This document shows positions 1 through 4,584 of a stretch of 8,588 nucleotides of DNA, piece by piece; the stretch's first letter is position 1, and every line of letters starts with the position of its first letter. The stretch spans positions 1 through 8,588 of the forward strand of contig JAZBPA010000095.1 of NCBI GenBank assembly GCA_036351435.1. The letters are read 5' to 3'. This stretch comes from JAAUQA01 sp036351435 (GTDB taxonomy: Bacteria > Pseudomonadota > Gammaproteobacteria > Competibacterales > Competibacteraceae). The position numbers and the translations under genes are program-made. The notes below the pieces were generated by a model, which saw only the letters and a list, made by a program, of their open reading frames with translations, did not search any database and had not been told where the DNA came from.

Positions 1-12
1 ATGTTTTTCTCA

Positions 13-492
13 TCACATTTCCGCAAATACATCTAATTGATTGCCTTTCGCATCGAAGGAATAGACTCGAAATTTTTCCCTTTTGGCACCCGGCATACCG
101 GGCGATCCGGAAGGCATGCCTGGCATAGCGATGCCCGCAACAGCTGGTTTTTCATCCAATAATTTATGAACCACCTCGACTGGAATATGGCCTTCGACTA
201 CATAATCACCCATGACGGTGGTGTGGCAGCTTTTAAAATGGCTGGGGATCCCGTATTTGGCTTTTATCCGGTCCAAGTCATTAGTCTCTATTAAATCGAC
301 CTTGAAACCTTTGCCTTCCAAATAGTCCGCGTAATTCTCACAGCAGCCGCAGGTAGGTGACCGATAGACGGTCACGGCCTGGGCTGCTGTAGCCAAGCCA
401 GGGTTCTTCTGAATCCAGGGGGGATTCCAGATCAAAAGACCCGTGAACGCTAAAAGAAGAAAAATCGATAAATAAAGAATCTTTTGCTTCAT
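13..492 (-). CDS. copG: DUF411 / CopG-like periplasmic copper-binding protein
   Basis: Predicted 159-residue exported copper protein of the DUF411 (CopG) family. The family has a thioredoxin-like fold and in characterised members binds copper through a CxCC cluster; a Cu(I)/Cu(II) redox role has been proposed. Seen here: a hydrophobic N-terminal segment (about residues 7-22) acting as signal peptide or anchor, then the family core starting VTVYRSPTCGCC with Cys48, Cys50 and Cys51, a fourth conserved Cys89 in the SCHT motif, the VEGHIPVEVV segment, and a Met-rich stretch (Met123, Met126, Met133) before the usual C-terminal strand. The length is normal for the family. The reading frame stays open upstream to a GTG at 558 and an ATG at 507, but the GTG lies inside the promoter described at 534-565. 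I prefer ATG 492 because it begins directly before the signal sequence, with a weak GGGA 9 bases upstream. It is the last visible gene of the operon, 138 bases after the ScsB-like gene, and has its own predicted metal-responsive promoter. Family assignment is firm; the exact role is inferred. Confidence 0.93.
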   Translation of the reverse strand: MKQKILYLSIFLLLAFTGLLIWNPPWIQKNPGLATAAQAVTVYRSPTCGCCENYADYLEGKGFKVDLIETNDLDRIKAKYGIPSHFKSCHTTVMGDYVVEGHIPVEVVHKLLDEKPAVAGIAMPGMPSGSPGMPGAKREKFRVYSFDAKGNQLDVFAEM

Positions 493-533
493 CGCTTTAT
501 GTCCCATCAAGAGTGGTGGTTTTTTTTCGGCAA

Positions 534-565
534 ATCCTAGAGCCTGTGTGTAGGGCACAGGTCAA
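534..565 (-). promoter_or_regulatory. MerR-type promoter/operator of copG
   Basis: Minus-strand -35 box TTGACC (560-565), a 20-bp spacer (540-559) and -10 box TAGGAT (534-539). Spanning the spacer and the end of the -35 box is the imperfect dyad ACCTGTG-N7-CACAGGC (542-562; 6 of 7 arm pairs). The overlong spacer filled by a dyad is the hallmark of promoters activated by MerR-family regulators. The box matches those before copA and nqrE, including the 8-mer CACACAGG at the same register. The expected transcript starts near 527, 35 bases before the copG ATG. It would give copG extra, metal-inducible expression independent of read-through from the copA promoter. Confidence 0.75.
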
Positions 566-630
566 GACGGCTGGGTTTACGATAGTCCCTCCTTATCAAC
601 CATATGTCGCTTTTCTGAGGATTAGGCGCT

Positions 631-2889
631 TTAATAATGCGCTCCCTCGTAAACCAGGGGCTCAGTGGATAGACCCAGCTCCTTTAAAACGCCAGCCTCA
701 GTTAACAGTTGTGGCAACAAAATGGTTTCGGACTGCACGCCTTCCGGGTAGTACACATAAAGAGGCACGCCGCTGCGGCCGAATTCGCTGAGCACCTGGG
801 TGATTTCAGGATCGTGATTGGTCCAATCGGCCTTGAGATACACAATGCCTTTTTCCGCAAAAACCGCTGCGAGTCGCGCCGAACTCAAAGCGACCCGCTC
901 ATTGACCAAGCAGGTGATGCACCAAGCTGCAGTGAAATTGATAAAGACCGGGCGACCGGCGGCGCGCAACTCGGCCAAGCGCTGCCGCGAAAACGGTTCC
1001 CATACCGGACCCTGCCCGGCTTTATTGTGTTGCGTAGGATCGGCCTGTTTAGCGTTCGAGGTGTTGAAGACTGGTAATCCGACTAAACTCAAAGCCACGA
1101 CCACCGTGAACACCGTCGCGACATTGCCCAGCATCCGCCCGTGTCGGCCGCTTTCCCGGGTGCTACTGAACAGCCAGGCCGCGAAGGCGATGGCGACCAA
1201 GCCGGTCAACGCAGCGGCAATGCCTTTGGGGCCGGTCTGCAAGGTGAGCACCCAGACTAACCACACTGTCGTACCGTACATCGCAAAGGCCAGGAATTCC
1301 CTGAAGCGCACCATCCAGGTTCCCGGCTTTGGCAGATACTTGAACACGGCGGGGAAGAAGCTCATCACCAGATAGGGAAAAGCCAACCCGAAGCCCAACG
1401 CTTCAAAAATCGCCAGCGACACCGGCCAGGGTTGGGTCAAGGCAAAGCCCAATGCAGCGCCCATGAACGGAGCCGAGCACGGGGTGGCCACTAGGGTGGC
1501 TAGCACGCCAGTAAAGAAAGAACCGGAATAACCGCCGCGCGCTGCTAAGCCGCTACCGAGGCCCATCAGCGAACCACCAACAGTAAACACTCCGGATAGA
1601 CTCAAGCCGACTGCAAACATCAGATAAGCCAGCAAGGTTACGAACACCGGCGACTGTAATTGAAAACCCCAGCCGATCTGTGCGCCACCGGCGCGCAACG
1701 CGATCAATAAACCGGCTATTCCCGCGAAGCAGATTAATACACCGACGGCGAATACCATGCCGTGGCGGCGCACCTCCCAAGGTGCTTTCTTAGTCTTGTC
1801 GATGAGGCTGAGTGCTTTGATCGATAAGACGGGGAACACACAGGGCATAAAGTTCAGAATCAGTCCCCCGAGAAAAGCCAGGAACAGTTCGTTTGTTAAT
1901 GAATTCAGCTTAGGTTCAAGCGCGGGTGAATAGATATCGCTGTGATTGAGAGGCGTGGTTGCCGATTGCACCGGTTCCGTTGCCGGCAGTGCGGTTTCCT
2001 GAACGGGTGCGCCGAGAGCTGGACTAACCAGAGCGGTCAAGGGCAGCGCATCGATACGGAAAGCTTCGGTCGTATTGCTGTCTTCTGCGAAGTGCATCAC
2101 GAGCACGCCTTGGACCCGTTCCAGCGGCGCGGTGCGAAACGCTCCCCGCGCGATAGTCAGCGTGATGCTCCGGTCGTTTATAGTGGGAGTTTGCGGTGCC
2201 GCGTATTCAAAAACCCCTTCGTTGTAGGGAAAAAATTCCAGGTTCGTGATTTCTGCCGCCGACCAATCGGGCGTCAACAGATGCAAGACAAAGTCATCGG
2301 CTGTGGTGGTGAAATAGGTAGTCCAGGGATTGGTTTTCGGCAGACTCTGGCGGGTTTTCGCGAAAACGTTAACCCATTGTTCGTTGAACGGCGGCGTGGT
2401 TTCGCTGACCGGTAAATCCAGGGCCAGTTGCGCTTCTTCGGGGATGCAAATATCGGCGCAAACCAGCCATTTGGCATGGGCCTTGAGCGTTATTGGCCGG
2501 TTCAGGGGCAGATCGTCCGGGGGGGTGATGCGCACCAACAGATGGACCAGATCGTGATAGCCGTAATTGATCAATCCCCCGTAGACGACCCGTTCTGGAT
2601 AAGGCCATTGGATTTCATCGGCTGTAAACCCGCTGGGCAATGACCAGCTAATAGTCGACAGCATCCCGGTATCGCCGGGATTGCGCCAATAGGTATGCCA
2701 GCCCTCACGGATTTTCATGCGCAGCGCAACCCAGAACGGTTGGCCTGGTTGCACCGCTTGAACTTCGCTGATGAGTTGAATCTGGGTATTGTCGGTGGTA
2801 ACCGGGTTGGCGTGTGATACTGGTGATACAGCGATGAAGCACAGCAGCAGGGCTAAACTTGCAAGCCATAGGGTGAGTTTATTGATCAT
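631..2889 (-). CDS. scsB: ScsB/DsbD-like thiol:disulfide interchange membrane protein
   Basis: 752-residue protein that carries electrons from cytoplasmic thioredoxin across the inner membrane to periplasmic thiol proteins, as in the DsbD/ScsB family (ScsB: suppressor of copper sensitivity). Seen: a signal peptide ending near SHA (residue 28); a long periplasmic N-terminal domain (about 29-330) with the Cys pair 144/148 in LVCADICIPEE; a membrane domain of about eight helices (about 333-605) with the paired redox cysteines Cys350 (NFMPCVFP) and Cys471 (ATPCSAPF); and a C-terminal thioredoxin domain (about 628-752) with WCITC (Cys657, Cys660) and a cis-Pro at Pro709. All six redox cysteines are present. 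The length and extended N-terminal domain fit ScsB-like proteins better than classical DsbD of about 570 residues. The neighbouring genes are copper genes, so its clients are probably copper-damaged or copper-binding thiol proteins, perhaps CopG; this is inference. The ATG at 2889 directly precedes a good signal peptide and has a weak AGG about 10 bases upstream. The gene lies 48 bases after the DUF5676 gene. Confidence 0.93.
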   Translation of the reverse strand: MINKLTLWLASLALLLCFIAVSPVSHANPVTTDNTQIQLISEVQAVQPGQPFWVALRMKIREGWHTYWRNPGDTGMLSTISWSLPSGFTADEIQWPYPERVVYGGLINYGYHDLVHLLVRITPPDDLPLNRPITLKAHAKWLVCADICIPEEAQLALDLPVSETTPPFNEQWVNVFAKTRQSLPKTNPWTTYFTTTADDFVLHLLTPDWSAAEITNLEFFPYNEGVFEYAAPQTPTINDRSITLTIARGAFRTAPLERVQGVLVMHFAEDSNTTEAFRIDALPLTALVSPALGAPVQETALPATEPVQSATTPLNHSDIYSPALEPKLNSLTNELFLAFLGGLILNFMPCVFPVLSIKALSLIDKTKKAPWEVRRHGMVFAVGVLICFAGIAGLLIALRAGGAQIGWGFQLQSPVFVTLLAYLMFAVGLSLSGVFTVGGSLMGLGSGLAARGGYSGSFFTGVLATLVATPCSAPFMGAALGFALTQPWPVSLAIFEALGFGLAFPYLVMSFFPAVFKYLPKPGTWMVRFREFLAFAMYGTTVWLVWVLTLQTGPKGIAAALTGLVAIAFAAWLFSSTRESGRHGRMLGNVATVFTVVVALSLVGLPVFNTSNAKQADPTQHNKAGQGPVWEPFSRQRLAELRAAGRPVFINFTAAWCITCLVNERVALSSARLAAVFAEKGIVYLKADWTNHDPEITQVLSEFGRSGVPLYVYYPEGVQSETILLPQLLTEAGVLKELGLSTEPLVYEGAHY

Positions 2890-2937
2890 CGTTACGGACC
2901 TGTATCACACAGACCGTGGCTTTCAGCCCCAAAAAAT

Positions 2938-3249
2938 TCATCGCCGATTAATGGGTAACGGGTAATCATTACTCACAGCATCACTTTGGTCGCTGCTCGG
3001 AGTGGAAAAAAAGTTGTACAGCGCGGTCCAGATCAATGCGATGTACCAGCCATAGCCGTAACTTTCCACTAACCCCAGGAAAAAACTGCCCCAACTTAAC
3101 CATTCGAATCCCGGCAGAAGAATACTCCATGCTCGGTACATAGCATGCTGTGGAAACAGCAGATCGAAGGCAACGCATAAGAGATAGGTGATCGCCAGAA
3201 AAAGGCTGGTCGCGTGTCCAATACGTAACAGTGAAAGTGTTGTCTTCAT
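2938..3249 (-). CDS. DUF5676 small membrane protein
   Basis: 103-residue hydrophobic protein matching what I know of the DUF5676 family, whose members recur next to copper ATPases and have no established function. Seen: a hydrophobic segment around residues 9-32 containing the LFLAITYLLCVAFDLLFP signature, then the characteristic LLPGFEWLSWGSFFLGLVES stretch (about 45-64) and a last hydrophobic segment YGWYIALIWTALYNFF (about 66-81), followed by a short polar tail. This suggests two or three inner-membrane helices. The ATG at 3249 has a strong AGGAG Shine-Dalgarno sequence 8 bases upstream. It sits between the stand-alone YHS gene and the ScsB-like gene in the same operon. A role in metal handling rests only on context. 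Confidence 0.85.
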   Translation of the reverse strand: MKTTLSLLRIGHATSLFLAITYLLCVAFDLLFPQHAMYRAWSILLPGFEWLSWGSFFLGLVESYGYGWYIALIWTALYNFFSTPSSDQSDAVSNDYPLPINRR

Positions 3250-3285
3250 CTTTCTTTCTCCTGCATGTTATCAGCGGTGTATTGG

Positions 3286-3306
3286 TCGGGTTTGGTCTTA
3301 ACCCGA
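3286..3306. repeat. Intergenic stem-loop between the YHS and DUF5676 genes
   Basis: Perfect 6-base arms TCGGGT (3286-3291) and ACCCGA (3301-3306) around a 9-base loop lie in the 90-base gap. A second small dyad, GCTTG-GTT-CAAGC (3328-3340), overlaps the YHS stop codon. Neither is followed by a U-run on the minus strand, so they are not rho-independent terminators. They could mark RNA processing or stability points in the long transcript. Confidence 0.4.
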
Positions 3307-3339
3307 AGTGCTTCATGATTTCCCAGGGCTTGGTTCAAG

Positions 3340-3528
3340 CTACCGAATATATTTCTCTGGCGCTCGCTCGAACTCGGCTTGGCACACCGGGCAACAGAGT
3401 AAGTAATCCTGACCCTGATAACGGATCTCAATATGTGCTTTATTGCGATTGATGCGCTTACCGCATACCGGGTCTTTATTGATATCTCTATTGGGTTGCT
3501 GCCTTCTGTCAGACTGTTGAGCTTTCAT
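3340..3528 (-). CDS. Stand-alone YHS-domain metal-binding protein
   Basis: 62-residue cytoplasmic protein made almost entirely of one YHS/TRASH-type metal-binding domain. Seen: a short polar, basic N-terminus (residues 1-17), the DPVCGKRI motif with Cys22, the central YQGQDYLLC strand, and a second cysteine group CCPVC (Cys45, Cys46, Cys49) followed by the typical FERAPEKYI helix. Three of these cysteines match the metal ligands of the YHS domains at the N-terminus of CopA in the same operon. A role as a small copper carrier or buffer feeding CopA is a reasonable inference, particularly as no CopZ-type chaperone is seen in the window. The ATG at 3528 has AGGAG 9 bases upstream, although that Shine-Dalgarno sequence lies inside a small palindrome. 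The gaps are 37 bases to the methyltransferase-like gene and 90 bases to the DUF5676 gene. Small size makes it easy to miss, but motif and position support it well. Confidence 0.88.
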   Translation of the reverse strand: MKAQQSDRRQQPNRDINKDPVCGKRINRNKAHIEIRYQGQDYLLCCPVCQAEFERAPEKYIR

Positions 3529-3530
3529 CG

Positions 3531-3541
3531 GGAGTCACTCC
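3531..3541 (-). promoter_or_regulatory. Palindrome overlapping the YHS gene ribosome-binding site
   Basis: The 11-base sequence GGAGTCACTCC is a perfect inverted repeat (5-base arms, one central base). On the minus strand it includes the GGAG of the Shine-Dalgarno sequence of the YHS gene. The one-base centre means a tight RNA hairpin could only form with inner pairs open. It may be chance, or a weak brake on translation. Confidence 0.3.
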
Positions 3542-3565
3542 TGTTGTTATGTGTAGGGCGGCTGT

Positions 3566-4228
3566 TCACTTCGCACCTTGGGCTGCTATGTCAAGGTTAC
3601 GAAACCGCGGAATAAATCGTGGTGTGCGTGTTGCGTAACGCCGGTATTGATCACCGAATGTCGTTGCGACTTCCTTTTCCTCCCGCAATGCCAGGCGCCA
3701 ATACATAACGACCAGAATGGGAAACATGACTAACGTGGGAAGCGTGGGCCACTGCAGCAAGAACCCGACCATAACCAGTACGAAGGCTGAGTATTGGGGA
3801 TGACGAAGCCGAGCATATACCCCGGTATTGGCCAGAGTTCCTGATTGTTGAGCCGCATAAAGCACTTTCCAGGCCGCTGCCAATAAGATTAATCCTGCCA
3901 CGATAAGCACATTGCTCAGGATATGCAGACCATTAACGTGTGGATCGCCACCGACACCTAGGATCGTTGAAAGCAGATGGCCGGCATCATGGGAGAATAT
4001 ATCGGTGTTCGGACTGATCTGGCCCAGCCAACCCGACAGCAAATAAATGGTCAGGGGAAAACCGTACATCTCCGTAAACAAGGCAATGAGAAACGCGCTG
4101 AACGCTCCGAAAGTGCGCCAATCCCTTGGGCTGTTCGGCTTAGTGCAACTAAAGGCGAAGACAATAAAAATCAGTGAGTTGATAATAACCAATGACCACA
4201 GGCCATAGGCTGATGTCGAAGCGTGCAT
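3566..4228 (-). CDS. Isoprenylcysteine carboxyl methyltransferase-like membrane protein
   Basis: 220-residue integral membrane protein of the ICMT/phospholipid-methyltransferase-like superfamily, which uses S-adenosylmethionine at the membrane face. Seen: about five hydrophobic segments (roughly residues 10-28, 41-70, 105-125, 149-160, 163-180) and the superfamily C-terminal signature, GVYARLRHPQYSAF (about 136-149) followed by REEKEVATTFGDQYRRYATRTPRFIP. These contain the conserved RHPxY, the acidic pair and the FGxxYxxY...PRxIP elements. Its substrate is unknown; bacteria do not prenylate proteins in the eukaryotic way, so the family name should not be read as a function. Homologues are often found beside DUF2933 genes and copper ATPases, as here. 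The ATG at 4228 has AGGGAG 7 bases upstream; the reading frame could also start at a TTG at 4231, which is less likely. Only 27 bases separate it from the DUF2933 gene. Confidence 0.87.
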   Translation of the reverse strand: MHASTSAYGLWSLVIINSLIFIVFAFSCTKPNSPRDWRTFGAFSAFLIALFTEMYGFPLTIYLLSGWLGQISPNTDIFSHDAGHLLSTILGVGGDPHVNGLHILSNVLIVAGLILLAAAWKVLYAAQQSGTLANTGVYARLRHPQYSAFVLVMVGFLLQWPTLPTLVMFPILVVMYWRLALREEKEVATTFGDQYRRYATRTPRFIPRFRNLDIAAQGAK

Positions 4229-4255
4229 CAAGGTTCTCCCTGAGGGTAATGTGGC

Positions 4256-4522
4256 TTAGTGCCGGTGACCTCCGCCGTGCTTACCGTGCATAAAAAAATG
4301 CATCAATGGGCAGGCGATTAGCAAAATCCAAGGCAGATACTCCCAGACATGAGCTCGATGCTCCATAAATAGGAAGTAACCGAAGATGAGCAGAAATCCG
4401 ATCAACACCCAATTAGTGCTGGATAGTCCGCGCTTTTGCCCATGAGATTCATGCTCGGTTGGAGTCGTCTCATGCGGGGTGTTTATGTCAGCGATCTTGG
4501 AAAGCTTATTGATGTCATTCAT
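4256..4522 (-). CDS. DUF2933 His-rich small membrane protein
   Basis: 88-residue protein of the DUF2933 type. Seen: a polar N-terminus (residues 1-35), a hydrophobic segment at about 37-53 (WVLIGFLLIFGYFLF), the family signature EHRAHVWEYLPWILLIACPLMH (about 54-75) forming a second membrane segment with Cys71, and a C-terminal tail rich in His and Gly (HFFMHGKHGGGHRH). The tail, with His75, His79, His82, His86 and His88 plus Met74 and Met78, looks suited to binding copper or another soft or borderline metal. That is inference, since the family has no proven function. The ATG at 4522 is preceded by GAGG 8 bases upstream. It follows copA by 62 bases and is the second gene of the operon. Confidence 0.87.
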   Translation of the reverse strand: MNDINKLSKIADINTPHETTPTEHESHGQKRGLSSTNWVLIGFLLIFGYFLFMEHRAHVWEYLPWILLIACPLMHFFMHGKHGGGHRH

Positions 4523-4551
4523 GGCCTAAACCTCATACGTCGTCCGATAGT

Positions 4552-4577
4552 AGCGCCCCGAAATATTCCAGGGCGCT
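4552..4577. repeat. Stem-loop between copA and the DUF2933 gene
   Basis: Perfect 7-base GC-rich arms AGCGCCC (4552-4558) and GGGCGCT (4571-4577) enclose a 12-base, AT-rich loop. It starts 8 bases past the copA stop codon in transcript order. No U-run follows on the minus strand, so it is not a classical terminator. A 3'-end stabiliser, RNase processing site or partial attenuator separating copA expression from the downstream genes is plausible. Confidence 0.55.
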
Positions 4578-4584
4578 TTGGTTA

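Noticed and set aside
520..527. Run of eight T on the plus strand as a terminator
   Set aside because: No GC-rich hairpin precedes it on the plus strand, and on the minus strand, where the genes lie, it is an A-run in the copG leader.
493..558. Upstream starts of CopG at GTG 558 and ATG 507
   Set aside because: GTG 558 lies within the predicted promoter, and ATG 507 has no Shine-Dalgarno sequence and would place a charged stretch before the signal sequence. ATG 492 fits better.
585..594. Perfect AAGGAGG-like sequence on the minus strand after the ScsB-like gene
   Set aside because: No start codon lies at a usable distance downstream, so it is not assigned to a gene.
818..1375. Long plus-strand frame inside the ScsB-like gene, and similar shadow frames across the operon
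   Set aside because: They overlap strongly supported minus-strand genes, lack ribosome-binding sites and show no family motifs.
2898..2912. ACCTGT-ATC-ACACAG near the ScsB-like gene's ribosome-binding site as a fourth operator
   Set aside because: The arms resemble the box but the spacing is 3 instead of 7 and there is no TTGAC or -10 box in register on either strand.
2981..3316. 111-codon minus-strand frame overlapping the DUF5676 gene
   Set aside because: It is out of frame with the DUF5676 protein, which has a strong AGGAG site and clear family motifs. The alternative translation is not protein-like.
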